Below, in pieces: positions 24,820 to 33,743 of a stretch of 43,643 nucleotides of DNA (position 1 is its first letter; each line of letters opens with the position of its first letter). Position numbers and translations under genes: made by a program. This DNA comes from Abditibacterium sp. (GTDB taxonomy: Bacteria > Armatimonadota > Abditibacteriia > Abditibacteriales > Abditibacteriaceae), in NCBI GenBank assembly GCA_030448265.1, contig JAUJNG010000021.1, forward strand, positions 43,452 through 87,094, in the 5' to 3' direction. The notes beneath the pieces are model-generated. The model saw nothing but the letters and a program-made list of their open reading frames with translations, had not been told where the DNA came from and ran no database searches.

Positions 24820-26394
24820 TTAGCCAACAACTACAAAATAGTTGGCTTTGGTGTTGGTGCCAGCAACCACATCGCCAATGCTGTTCCACAGGACGGTGTA
24901 ACGACCACGGCCATAACCCGGTTGATCCACAGGCTTGCCTTGGTTATCTTTGCCATCTGGTCCGACACTGTAAAGCAGATAGCCCCCCTTCCGTTTCGAC
25001 TCCCGCCTGTAACGCACAGGTCCACTCGAGGCGAACGGGTCAAGGGGAATTTTGTCAATAGAGGTTCCCACCATTTGCACCAGAGATTCGGGCAGCCCTC
25101 CGTGTTCTTGCTCATAGGCCCGCAGAGCTATAACTGTGGTCAGCAACGCGTTTTGCGCTTGGTCACCGACAGCCACCGCCCAAGTCGATTCTTTGTATGT
25201 CGCGGCCAGCATCTTCACCTGACCGATCCCGCTTTGAAGCTGCGGCATCACGCCCCGCGCTGCGTAGGGTTGGCGCGCTTTGGCCATGACTGCGTCCGTA
25301 AACTTCGTGAAGTCCGCGATAGCCCGCCGAGCCTCACGAATGCCCTCACGCTCTTTTTGTGCCGTTGCAGTGGCCAAGCTCTCTTGAAGGTCGGCCATAT
25401 CCAGCCTTTTCTCCCCTTCCAGAATTTCAGCAAAGGTGACACGTTTATCTTCCAATGCTTGCAAACGCCGCGCAGCTTCTTGAGCGACCTTAGCGTCCAA
25501 GTGGTCTTTGGAGGCCCAGAGAAGTTGGCGACCCAAACCCTGGCAACCAAATCCCGCATGCATGCTGACGACCGCGCCACCGCGCATCAAGTCCATCCCC
25601 AGTTGAATGCTGTCGAGGTAGCTGCTCACGGCTCCGGCTCGATTTCCCCGAGCCGCTTTGGCTTTTCCATCCAGCACTAGCAACTGGCTCAAATCACCGA
25701 AGGCTTCGAACCGCTCCACCGGAGACGGCGAGAAGAAATCCGGACCCTGCGGTTCGCGGTAGGGCACGAGTAAGCCCTGCCGCACCATCTTGAGAGCCGC
25801 GTCGTTGGACGAAAGCAAACGTTGTTGAGCCAACGTCACTGGGCTCGAATCGTTCAAGACCACTTTTCTCAACTGTTCACGGTTGACCAAGGACTCACTC
25901 GCCTGCAAGTAAAGGTGGGCACCCGCAAAAGGAGTCGAAGGTTTCGTCGCGGCTGCACCCAAAACGGCGAGCACTCCAGCCACACCTTTGCGGCGAGCAA
26001 TGTAGCTAATCACTTGCCCTACAGTCACCAACGACTTGGAGTCTTTGGTGGAGATCTCGATGTCGAACTCTTCACCAAGAATTATCATCAATTCCGGTAA
26101 CGCCTCCGGCTCGACACCCAAATCGCCAACCAGGGAGGAACGGGCAGAAATGAATTGACTCTCTACTCCCATTTCATCGCTCAGAACTCTCTTCACCTTA
26201 GCGGAGATCCGGTTCAACTGGGCTTGCGCCGCGTGTCGACCAGCCTCAGCGGGAGTCTTCTTTTTGGTCTGGCTGGCCGTTTTGCTTGGAGAGGACGCAG
26301 GATCGGCATGAACTTGACGCCCAAAGGTGAGGTTCAAGGCTCCCAAAAATAAGGCGGCAAGGAGGGGTTTTGATAAAGGCTTGATTAGATTCAT
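24820..26394 (-). CDS. Secreted ACP-like protein with a pseudopilin-like C-terminus
   Basis: 524 residues with a signal peptide (LLAALFLGALNLTFG...VHA). Residues ~60-135 have the acyl carrier protein fold signature (LVGDLGVEPEALPELMIILG then EEFDIEI). The phosphopantetheine serine of the usual DSL is Pro96, so it cannot be activated as an ACP. The middle is helical. The last ~90 residues (GGLPESLVQM, KIPLDPFASSGPVRYRRESK, GGYLLYSVGPDGKD) resemble the C-terminal part of type II secretion pseudopilin-like proteins. A protein-interaction role outside the cytoplasm is the simplest reading. The start ATG lies at 26394. Confidence 0.75.
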   Translation of the reverse strand: MNLIKPLSKPLLAALFLGALNLTFGRQVHADPASSPSKTASQTKKKTPAEAGRHAAQAQLNRISAKVKRVLSDEMGVESQFISARSSLVGDLGVEPEALPELMIILGEEFDIEISTKDSKSLVTVGQVISYIARRKGVAGVLAVLGAAATKPSTPFAGAHLYLQASESLVNREQLRKVVLNDSSPVTLAQQRLLSSNDAALKMVRQGLLVPYREPQGPDFFSPSPVERFEAFGDLSQLLVLDGKAKAARGNRAGAVSSYLDSIQLGMDLMRGGAVVSMHAGFGCQGLGRQLLWASKDHLDAKVAQEAARRLQALEDKRVTFAEILEGEKRLDMADLQESLATATAQKEREGIREARRAIADFTKFTDAVMAKARQPYAARGVMPQLQSGIGQVKMLAATYKESTWAVAVGDQAQNALLTTVIALRAYEQEHGGLPESLVQMVGTSIDKIPLDPFASSGPVRYRRESKRKGGYLLYSVGPDGKDNQGKPVDQPGYGRGRYTVLWNSIGDVVAGTNTKANYFVVVG

Positions 26395-26520
26395 TTCGAT
26401 TTAAGGTTGAGGAGACACAAGCGGCTGGGCGTTGAACAGCCAGAACCGCTGAGTCTTTCGATGCGGGCAAGCGCTTCGTTTTTTAATCGAATAGAGTGCG
26501 GTCCAACACCCGATAGCTTC

Positions 26521-27675
26521 TTAACCGACTTCGAGCAGTTCAATCTCAAAGATGAGGGTCGCGCTGGGCGGAATAACACCACCGGCGCCGCGCGCACCGT
26601 AGCCAAGTTTCGCGGGGATGATGAGCTTGCGTTTGCCGCCGACCTTCATCCCGCGCACGCCCTCGTCCCATCCCTTGATGACTTGCCCAGCACCGAGCAG
26701 AAAGCTGAAAGGCTCGCGACCATAGCTCTGGTCGAAGACGGTGCCATCTTCCAGAGTGCCGCGGTAGTTCACCGTGACCTGCTTTAGCGCCGCGGCTTCG
26801 GAGCCGGTGCCAACCACCAGATCCTGGATCTTGAGACCAAATTTGGTGGTCACGCCTTTAGGCTCTTGAGCTTTGGCAGTGTTTGGAGCGGCAACCTGTA
26901 AGACCGCAGGCTTCTGTGCCAAATGAGCGGTGATGTTCTTAATGATTTCCTGCGCCATCCTTTTGCTCGCCGGCTCTCTCCAGTGGAACATGTCACCATG
27001 TGCCGTATTGAGGTGAGGCGCAAGCAGACCGTAGAAATCGATGACCGGAATCTTTTCCTCTTTCATGACTTCGGCTGCCAGACGGTTGTGCTCAACAATG
27101 GTGGGATTGAGTTCACCATTGAGCGCGTAGGTTCTGTCCTCGATTTTCCAGAATTCGGGACGAGCATCCTGCTCGGTAATGGGAGTGGTGCTAATCCAGA
27201 ACAGCCTGGCGCGCGGAGCGTTGTTGCGAACCGAGGCCACCAGTTTGCGCGTCAGCGGAGTGAACTGTCCCTCGGGAATACGTCCTGGTTGCCAGCCGTG
27301 TAAGCCCATATTGAAGAAAATGAGATCGTAAGGGCCGTTGGCCAGCACTTCTTTTGTCGCGGTCTCCCAGACGGAATTTTCGCCCTGGATTTGGCCTTGA
27401 TGGTAAGGCTGCACTCAGGCGGCGATATAAGCTTTATCCTTGAGTGCTTCGATAACGAACGGCTGATACCCCGCGAGAATAGAGTCGCCAATGAGTAAAA
27501 CACGCGGAAGTGATTTGTCGCTGATACGAGCTTTATTCAACTTCCAGCCGTTGCCATTGGAATGGAGGCGAGCGTCGGTTTCAACAGGCGGATTTTGTTG
27601 GGCGTGTGAAATGGTTGTAACTCCCAGAGCGAGCACGATTGCTGTGCGACAGATATTTTTCTTGATCCAAGTCAT
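26521..27675 (-). pseudogene. SGNH hydrolase - FKBP-type peptidyl-prolyl isomerase fusion with an in-frame TGA
   Basis: The ATG at 27675 begins a signal peptide ([13 protein letters not shown]). [11 protein letters not shown] is SGNH block I (catalytic Ser); block III is FFNMGLHGW and the His-bearing end is TAHGDMFHW. Residues ~285-384 are an FKBP domain with all signature motifs: [59 protein letters not shown]. The reading frame is unbroken except for a TGA at 27415-27417 (AYIAA-stop-VQPYHQ). Related proteins have Trp there (TGG), so one G-to-A change explains it. The product would be an exported esterase-like protein with a folding domain; it is currently interrupted unless the TGA is read through. 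Confidence 0.75.
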
Positions 27676-27801
27676 GGTGGATCGGGAGTATGCCCAATCG
27701 GCAGCCGAGCACAGCGCAAGAACAACTGTCCGGTATTCCGCACGTTCCAGCGGCTTCCCATATGAGCCGTTCACTTCTCTTTTTTGCTTTCCCTTACTCA
27801 T

Positions 27802-28320
27802 TCATCCGAACAGCTTGCGGTCAAACGCGCGGTAGTTGATCGCTTCCGCGACGTGGTGGAGCTCGATCCCTTCGCTCTCCTCCAAGTCGGCGATGGTGCG
27901 GCTCACTTTAAGGATCCGGTCGTAGCCCCGGCCCGATAGACCGAACTGGTTGATCGCGGCCTTGAGCAGATCCTTAGTTGAAGCGTCCATGTCGCAGTGC
28001 AGGCGCAGCTGCTTGGCCCGCATCTGCCCGTTCGAAGTCAACCCGTCGCCTCGCATCCGCTCGGCCTGCCTTGAACGCGCCGCCATCACCCTCCTTCGCA
28101 CGCACGCGCTCGGTTCGCCCGCGCGCTTGCTCATCAGCTCCTCACTCGACAGCCTGGGCACCTCGATGTGGATGTCGATACGGTCAACCAACGGCCCAGA
28201 GATTCGGGCGAGGTAGCGCCGGATTTGCGGTGCGGTGCAGGTGCAGGGCTTGTTCTGGCCCTTTCCGGTGCCCCCGCTGCCGAAACTTTCGCTTCCGCCA
28301 AGCAGGTATCCGCACGGACA
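27802..28320 (-). pseudogene. comM: ComM/YifB Mg-chelatase-like ATPase, C-terminal third only
   Basis: About 172 codons: CPCGY, the Zn-binding CTC...C region, RISGPLVDRIDIHIEVP, GLSGRGYDRILKVSRTIADL and the terminal EAINYRAFDRKLFG are conserved ComM features. The match stops at the start of CPCGY near 28320; upstream bases carry a stop and no ComM. The family is about 500 residues, so the ATPase half with the Walker motifs is missing here and not found to 43643. ComM is a helicase for natural transformation and a known integration target of mobile elements. Confidence 0.85.
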
Positions 28321-28330
28321 CCCATGCAAT
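28312..28330. other. Attachment-site junction in comM
   Basis: Homology to ComM ends abruptly at about 28320, inside the codons for CPCG. The large serine recombinase gene starts 84 bases further on. Serine integrases commonly lie beside their attachment site and share only a two-base core with the target, so no long direct repeat is expected. The partner junction was not found in the window. Confidence 0.55.
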
Positions 28331-28403
28331 CAACAACTTGGGAAATTGAAAGTTCGAGCACAAGCACGGTGCCCACAGCTCACAAGCGAAGCGGGACTTC
28401 ACC

Positions 28404-30470
28404 TCACCCTGCCCTGATGTTCTTGCGCGCACTGGCGGCGCGGGTGTAGAGGTTGTCGGGAGCCTTGCCTACCTGGGCCCGCAGGCGGCTGAGGCTGGCG
28501 CGGCTGAGTTTGAGTCCATGCTGGGTCTCCAGTTCTGCACCCAGCGCGCCCAGCGTGAGGTCGGGCGCGTTCTCCAGCACGGCGCGCACCAGATTAGCAT
28601 GGCTGTCACGCCGCAGCGTTTGCATCTCGCCACCCACAACCAGTTCCTTTTCCAGCACCAAACCGTTGGCACTTCCGGCGTTTGGGCGCGGGTCCTCGAA
28701 GTTGTATTTGACGCATAGGGTGTGGATGCGCCGGCGCCCGCGGGAGTCGGTCGGGTCGAACTGCGAGCGCACGCAGATCTTCTCCACAAGCGATTCAATC
28801 AGGCGCCGCCGGGTTTCCCAACTTGGTTCAGCCACGTCGTCGACCGAAGATGCCAGCTTCTCCAGAAACGCCCGCACACTCTCCAGTGATGCTTTGGCGC
28901 CGCCCGCGAGTTTCACCGCGCCGCGCAGGCGCTCCGCCTCTGCATTCAGCGCCTTTTCCTCTTCCACCGTCTCGGCGAGTTGGCGCTCAAGATCGCTTTC
29001 GGAGATGCTGCCTTTCCTGAACAGCCTGAACAGCATCGCCCGCTGCCCATCGCGCTCGGCAACTTCGGCTTCAATGCGAGCCAGTTCCTTTTCGACGGCA
29101 CCCGAATCGCCGCCCCGCTGAGCGAGCCGTTCACCAAGCTCCAAAAGCACCGCACCTGGAGCTGTGATGAAGCCCCGCACCTGCGCCCACACCGCACCCT
29201 CGGCATCCACGGCCCGCAGGTAGCCCGACGGGCACTTCGCTCTGGTCTGGCCGGTCTCTTTCTCCTTGCGCTGCGAGGCATTCTTGCCGTTGCAGATGTA
29301 GTAACTCTTGAGAACCAGATCGCCGCGAACTTCGGCGCCCGAAAGCTCAGCATCACTCGATAGCTCCACTTTGCGCCCCTCGCTCACAGTGCCGACGTAG
29401 CTGCGGGCGCACTCACCGCACTTCATCAGCCCGCGCAGCAGGTACGCCCTTTTGACGATGTCGGGCCGTGAGAGCGAGTTGTTTCGCAACATGTTCTGCG
29501 CCCGCTGCCACGTCTCCGCGTCGACAATGGCCGGCACCTGGCGTTCGATGGTGACGTGCGTGGCGCCTTTGGCCCGACGCTTAGAGCCACGCTTGCCCCA
29601 GGTGTGCACGCCCATGAAAGTCGGCGCGCGCAACAGCCCCACGACGCGCCCCGATGTCCACAGCCCCGCCGTCTTCTCGCGGCGCTTGCCCCGCAGAACC
29701 ACCCTCTCATCGCGCGTGTAACTAGTCGGCACGCCCATGTCGTTGAGCCGCTTTGCGATCTCGATGCAGGTGGCACCCTCCTGGGCGGACATGGAGTAGA
29801 TCATCCTCACCACGTCGGCTTCGCTCATGCCCAGCCCCGCGACCTCCTCGTCCGACACCACGAGCCTGGCGCTGCGCTCTTTGCCCAAAATTCTGTAGCC
29901 GTAAGGCACGATGCCGCCCAGCCAGGCACCGTCTCTGGCCAGCCGAAGTGTCGCATCGCGCGAGCGCTGCAGCGTATTCTCCCTTTCCAGTCGTCCAATT
30001 GCACTCTGGAACGTAAACATCGCCCGTCCAATGGGTGTGGCGAGATCAATCTGCTCGGCGATGCCGATGAAGTCGATGCCCAGCTCATCGTAAAGCGTTC
30101 GGATGGAAACCTCATTCCCAAGAACGTCCCTTCCGACACGGCTGGCCGCGTAAACGATGATGGCTTGGAACTTACCAGCGCGCGCGTCCTCAATCAGCCT
30201 CTTGCCAGCGGGGCGCTCGTGCAGGTGGATGGTGCCCGACACGCCGTCGTCGCAGTAAGTCTCGACGAGCGTGTAGCCCTTGTCTTTGCAGTAGCTCTTG
30301 ATGAGTTCCGTCTGGGTGAGGATGGTTTCCCGCTCGCGCTGAAGGTCGCTGGACACCCTGGCGTAGCCGACGACTCTGAGTGGGGCTGTTGTCGGTCCTA
30401 CCTCCGTGCGGCTATTTGTTGGAGCGGGAGCGTGCGGCTGGTCCGAGAGCGTGCTTATGTTGTTGATCAT
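28404..30470 (-). CDS. Large serine recombinase (integrase)
   Basis: 688 residues. The resolvase-type catalytic domain (VVGYARVSSDLQRERETILT, Ser40 as nucleophile; IVYAASRVGRDVLGN; GRAMFTFQSAIGRLERE) is followed by the recombinase domain (GAWLGGIVPYGYRI), a zinc ribbon (CGECARSYVG ... YYICNG ... CPSGYL) and a long coiled coil (~450-560). The last ~60 residues (NLVRAVLENAPDLTLGALGA, KLSRASLSRLRAQVG) look like an IS630-type HTH, unusual for this family. The protein would integrate and excise the element at the comM break next door. Confidence 0.93.
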   Translation of the reverse strand: MINNISTLSDQPHAPAPTNSRTEVGPTTAPLRVVGYARVSSDLQRERETILTQTELIKSYCKDKGYTLVETYCDDGVSGTIHLHERPAGKRLIEDARAGKFQAIIVYAASRVGRDVLGNEVSIRTLYDELGIDFIGIAEQIDLATPIGRAMFTFQSAIGRLERENTLQRSRDATLRLARDGAWLGGIVPYGYRILGKERSARLVVSDEEVAGLGMSEADVVRMIYSMSAQEGATCIEIAKRLNDMGVPTSYTRDERVVLRGKRREKTAGLWTSGRVVGLLRAPTFMGVHTWGKRGSKRRAKGATHVTIERQVPAIVDAETWQRAQNMLRNNSLSRPDIVKRAYLLRGLMKCGECARSYVGTVSEGRKVELSSDAELSGAEVRGDLVLKSYYICNGKNASQRKEKETGQTRAKCPSGYLRAVDAEGAVWAQVRGFITAPGAVLLELGERLAQRGGDSGAVEKELARIEAEVAERDGQRAMLFRLFRKGSISESDLERQLAETVEEEKALNAEAERLRGAVKLAGGAKASLESVRAFLEKLASSVDDVAEPSWETRRRLIESLVEKICVRSQFDPTDSRGRRRIHTLCVKYNFEDPRPNAGSANGLVLEKELVVGGEMQTLRRDSHANLVRAVLENAPDLTLGALGAELETQHGLKLSRASLSRLRAQVGKAPDNLYTRAASARKNIRAG

Positions 30471-30904
30471 GTGAAAGAATCCACGTTTTCCTACGTGTCG
30501 AAAATTTCTGGAGTTTCAGGCGGGATAAGGCCTTGTCTGGCTGCGGTCAGGCTGGTGAGAGCTGACACGGTTGGCCGCGCACTCAGGTAGGTCAAATATT
30601 GGGCGCGGTTGGAGCGAGAGTGCGTTTCTTGAGGCTTTCGAGGCTCTTCCGAGCGCCTCAAACAACGCGCTGGGCCCAGATGCCCAAACAGCTTGGAATG
30701 TGGTGTCGAAAAGCCTGAAGGTGGCCGTTTCGCAAGCGCCTCACCTACAAACTCCTTGAGCTTCGCTGGGTTAGAACTGGAGCTTTTGGTTACTCTGACG
30801 CTGGCTTCGAAACTGGTGGGGGCTTGGGAATCGTGAGCGGTAAGGCTCTGCTGGATAGAGCGGCGGTTTTAGAAATTTTGGCTTAGAATCCCCTTTTACT
30901 GGGC

Positions 30905-30946
30905 GTGCAAGCGTGCACACCCTAAAGGGTGTGTGCACGCTTGCAC
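30905..30946. repeat. Imperfect long inverted repeat (hairpin) of the iteron motif
   Basis: 30905-30923 pairs with 30926-30946 with a two-base bulge: GTGCAAGCGTGCACACCCT versus its complement. The right arm includes GCACGCTTGCACACC (30935-30949). The loop is two bases. Confidence 0.65.
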
Positions 30947-31010
30947 ACCTTGTAAAAGCTTGGGACAGGAGATTCGGGGTGCCCGTGCAGAGCGTGCCTG
31001 CTCACGTTTT

Positions 31011-31025
31011 GCACGCTTGCACACC
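31011..31025 (+). repeat. Third copy of the 15-mer GCACGCTTGCACACC
   Basis: Identical to 30935-30949, exactly 76 bases further on, in the same orientation. Its core in reverse orientation is at 30905-30916. Confidence 0.65.
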
Positions 31026-31121
31026 CTGCGCTTTTGGAGATTTAAAACCGCGTCACTCCACGTTTTGAATGCTCAGCACTTCTCTATCGCCGGTCTATCG
31101 CCGGCACGCAAGGTTTCGCCC

Positions 31122-31164
31122 GTTCTCTTGGCGTCTCGCCTCGTTTACCGGATGTCAAGAGAAC
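31122..31164 (-). terminator. Hairpin just after the helicase gene
   Basis: GTTCTCTTG (31122-31130) pairs with CAAGAGAAC (31156-31164): a 9-bp stem with a 25-base loop. It begins 31 bases past the stop of the gene at 31195 (read on the minus strand). Confidence 0.4.
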
Positions 31165-31194
31165 AGTTGAATGCCTTGCGCCGGTTACTCATAT

Positions 31195-33609
31195 CTACAC
31201 GCCCTGGTTCAAGCGCTCTAAGTCGCTGTTTAAAAACTCCTCGAGATCGACGCCGGCTGAGCTGGAAGACGAAGCTGCGACTCCATCTGGCCGCCGGTCT
31301 CCGCTTGCCTGCTCCGTGGTCGCGCGCTCCGTCGCTTGACCATTGGTGGCAGCGGGGCCAGAATTGTGCGAAGGTGAGGCTTTCTCTTCCGCGTTGTAGG
31401 GGGTGGCTACTCCTGGGGTCGGGTAAAAGCGCGCCTTGGTTCGCTCGGCGGGGATGAGACCCTTATATTGGGAGTAATTTATCATCTTACCTCCTTTGTC
31501 TTCGATGTAGACGAGCCCACGGCCAAGCAGTTTGGCCCGGGTGCGACGATGGGTAGTGTTTTCGATCCCCGAACTCTTGCAGGCGCGCTCCCATTCAGTT
31601 GCAGATGCTCCCTCGCTGAGGAACACGTCGAACAGAACTTCCAGGCTCCGACGCTCCAGAGGCGTTAAGCGAGACGCGGTCGTCTCCGAAACGGTGTCGG
31701 TGCGCACCAACACGATGGAATCCATCTCGGCTCCTGGGCGGTTCGGGAACTGGAAGAAGACCGGCTTGACCTCGAAGCTCATCACCGGAGCTTCGGCGGC
31801 ATCCTTCTGCTTTTCGGTGGTGAGCGTGACATCGTTGCCCTTCCGCTCCAACGAAAAATGGGCGTCGACAGCCGCGGGCAAGGAGGAGGAGCCGCGATAA
31901 GCGCCGGTTTTGTTGTTGTGGTGGACCACCAGGACATGGCAGTTCAGGGCCTTCGAGAGAAGATCGATTCCGGTGATGAACTGACCCATGTCGCGCACCG
32001 TGTTCTCGTCGAGGCCTGCCGCGCAACGTGCCAGCGTGTCCACGATGATGAGGGAAGGCTTGAGGTCCGCCATCTCGCGAACTAGATCCTTGACATCACT
32101 CACGTTGCCCACCTGGATGGGAGCCGGGTGGACGAGGAAGTTCGTCGGCAGCTCTTGGATACCGTGGTATTGGAACCAGGCCGCAGCCCGTTTTTTCACA
32201 CCTGCGGCGCCTTCGGCGGCGATGAAGAGCACGTTGCCCTGCTCGACCTTATGGCCAAACCAATCCTTTCCTAAAGCCACGCACAGTCCCATGCTGAGCG
32301 CTAGAAACGACTTGTAGCTCGCCTGCTTGGCTGTCAGCAACGAGGTCGTTTTCTGAACCAGAAAATCTTTGATGAGCCAGGTGGGGTCGGGCCACATGTA
32401 AATCTGTTGAAGCGAATAGAGCGGAAAGCGCTTCGCCGCGCCACTTGGAGCCGCATTCGCTGCGCTGGGCTGCGCGCTTTCACCTGACGCGCTTTCGCCT
32501 GACGCGGCGGCTTCGGGCGCGGCGGCTTCGGGCGCAGTGCCTAGGGTTGGCGCACTCTGAGCACGCTCCGGCTCTACGACGGTAGGGCCGTCTTTGGATC
32601 CCTCAAGGGGGGACCAAGGCCCTGCACTCTCAATGAGCGAAAGTACTTCTTCGATGGTGCCGTCTGCGGCAAAATAGTCCGCAATGTCGCCCTGTTCCGG
32701 CAGGCCCGGCAGGGTGACGCGCTTGACGGCTGCGGCCGCCGCGCACATCTCGCAGACAGAGTTGCCATAACGCTCGCCGGCCGTGTCCTTGTCAGGGAAA
32801 ATGACCACCGTCTTGGCTACGACGGCATCGCCAAATTCGGTCTTGCGCACGTTGTCCGAACCCATCGAGGTCGTGGTGGCGACCATTTCGCCGAATTTGC
32901 CCGCTGCTGCGAGGCGCCCGTTGAGAATATCGGCGGCCTTTTCGCCCTCGACGAAGAGGACAATTTGGGCCTTTTGCACGTCGCGCAATTTGTAAAGCAC
33001 GCGACGCACGTTGTCCATCTTGCCGCCGTTCTGGGTGCGGCAACGCTGGCTAATCCTCTTGCCTTTTGGGGTGTCGTAGCGCCCGACCTGAAACAGCTCA
33101 ACCCCGTTTTCGTCGGAGTAGGTCCAGATCTGGGCTGTTTCCCAGGGGAAAGGGGGAAGCGAAGCGGCCTTAAATGGACCCGACAGCGAGGGTATTTCCA
33201 TCCCGCGATGGAAGTCCTTTATCTTATGCAGCGTCCACTGCATGCTGGGAGAAATGCCCTTTTTCTCCGCTAGCGCCAGCATCTGCTCGCGCGAATAGAT
33301 CTTGCCCAACTTCCGGTCGTAGGCGTGCCCCTCTGGCCACAGCGTAAAGCCGTCCTCGGTTGCACCGGTTTCGAGTGGGTTCGCACCGTGGTAGGCACTG
33401 CGATCCCAAAAAAGGCCCAGAGCGCGAGCCAGGTAATCGAAGGGCGAAGCGAACATCTCGTCCATGCCGATCATGTACATCCCTGGCACGTCGGGATTCA
33501 GCCGGCGAAGCGGCAACTGCGGAACGTCGATCTGGAAGCTGGTCACGGCTTCGGGTGTGGTGTTGATGGGTGCCTGGTCTGGGTTCTGGGAGGAGTTGTT
33601 GTTTTGCAT
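31195..33609 (-). CDS. Toprim-RepA-like helicase (replication protein)
   Basis: 804 residues from the ATG at 33609. The Toprim domain (~215-310) is canonical: IVLFVEGEKAADILN, then VVIFPDKDTAGERYG with both catalytic acidic patches. The second half is a hexameric helicase-type ATPase (AAA_25/RepA): LLTAKQASYKSFLALSMGL as a variant Walker A, LIIVDTLARCAAGLDENTV as Walker B, and HVLVVHHNNKTGAYRGSSSL. The C-terminal ~120 residues are a basic or disordered region with a wHTH-like part. It is probably the replicative helicase with primase-type cofactor domain of the element. Confidence 0.8.
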   Translation of the reverse strand: MQNNNSSQNPDQAPINTTPEAVTSFQIDVPQLPLRRLNPDVPGMYMIGMDEMFASPFDYLARALGLFWDRSAYHGANPLETGATEDGFTLWPEGHAYDRKLGKIYSREQMLALAEKKGISPSMQWTLHKIKDFHRGMEIPSLSGPFKAASLPPFPWETAQIWTYSDENGVELFQVGRYDTPKGKRISQRCRTQNGGKMDNVRRVLYKLRDVQKAQIVLFVEGEKAADILNGRLAAAGKFGEMVATTTSMGSDNVRKTEFGDAVVAKTVVIFPDKDTAGERYGNSVCEMCAAAAAVKRVTLPGLPEQGDIADYFAADGTIEEVLSLIESAGPWSPLEGSKDGPTVVEPERAQSAPTLGTAPEAAAPEAAASGESASGESAQPSAANAAPSGAAKRFPLYSLQQIYMWPDPTWLIKDFLVQKTTSLLTAKQASYKSFLALSMGLCVALGKDWFGHKVEQGNVLFIAAEGAAGVKKRAAAWFQYHGIQELPTNFLVHPAPIQVGNVSDVKDLVREMADLKPSLIIVDTLARCAAGLDENTVRDMGQFITGIDLLSKALNCHVLVVHHNNKTGAYRGSSSLPAAVDAHFSLERKGNDVTLTTEKQKDAAEAPVMSFEVKPVFFQFPNRPGAEMDSIVLVRTDTVSETTASRLTPLERRSLEVLFDVFLSEGASATEWERACKSSGIENTTHRRTRAKLLGRGLVYIEDKGGKMINYSQYKGLIPAERTKARFYPTPGVATPYNAEEKASPSHNSGPAATNGQATERATTEQASGDRRPDGVAASSSSSAGVDLEEFLNSDLERLNQGV

Positions 33610-33701
33610 GATGTTCTTTTTAAAGAGAGCTTGATCTTGAATGTGCTTGTGGCTCGAAAGCGCTTGTTGCTGACCCGTTCGGCAAACCGGGGACTGGATG
33701 T

Positions 33702-33731
33702 GGCCTCCGCCTACTAAAATCGGCGGAGGCC
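33702..33731 (-). terminator. Hairpin between replication-cluster genes
   Basis: GGCCTCCGCC (33702-33711) pairs perfectly with 33722-33731: 10-bp stem, 10-base loop. It lies 13 bases after the stop of the gene at 33744. No T-tract follows. Confidence 0.6.
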
Positions 33732-33743
33732 GGTGCGATGACT

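Larger units (their letters stand above)
30471..31194. other. Gene-free 724-base region with iteron-like repeats
   Basis: No convincing gene. It holds a large imperfect hairpin and a repeated GCACGCTTGCACACC motif (30905-31025), a CTCATATC octamer at 31183 and a 9-bp stem hairpin at 31122-31164. Its position between the integrase and the replicative helicase gene is what one expects for an origin or a regulatory hub. Confidence 0.45.

Noticed and set aside
27415..27417. TGA reassigned to tryptophan in this organism
   Set aside because: Many other genes in the window end at TGA at the expected family length, so a single in-frame TGA is better explained by mutation or error.
29556..30590. 344-codon plus-strand frame opposite the recombinase
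   Set aside because: Shadow of a high-GC gene; the recombinase on the other strand has full family motifs.
30905..31025. CRISPR array
   Set aside because: Only three copies, one inverted, unequal spacing and no cas genes in the window.
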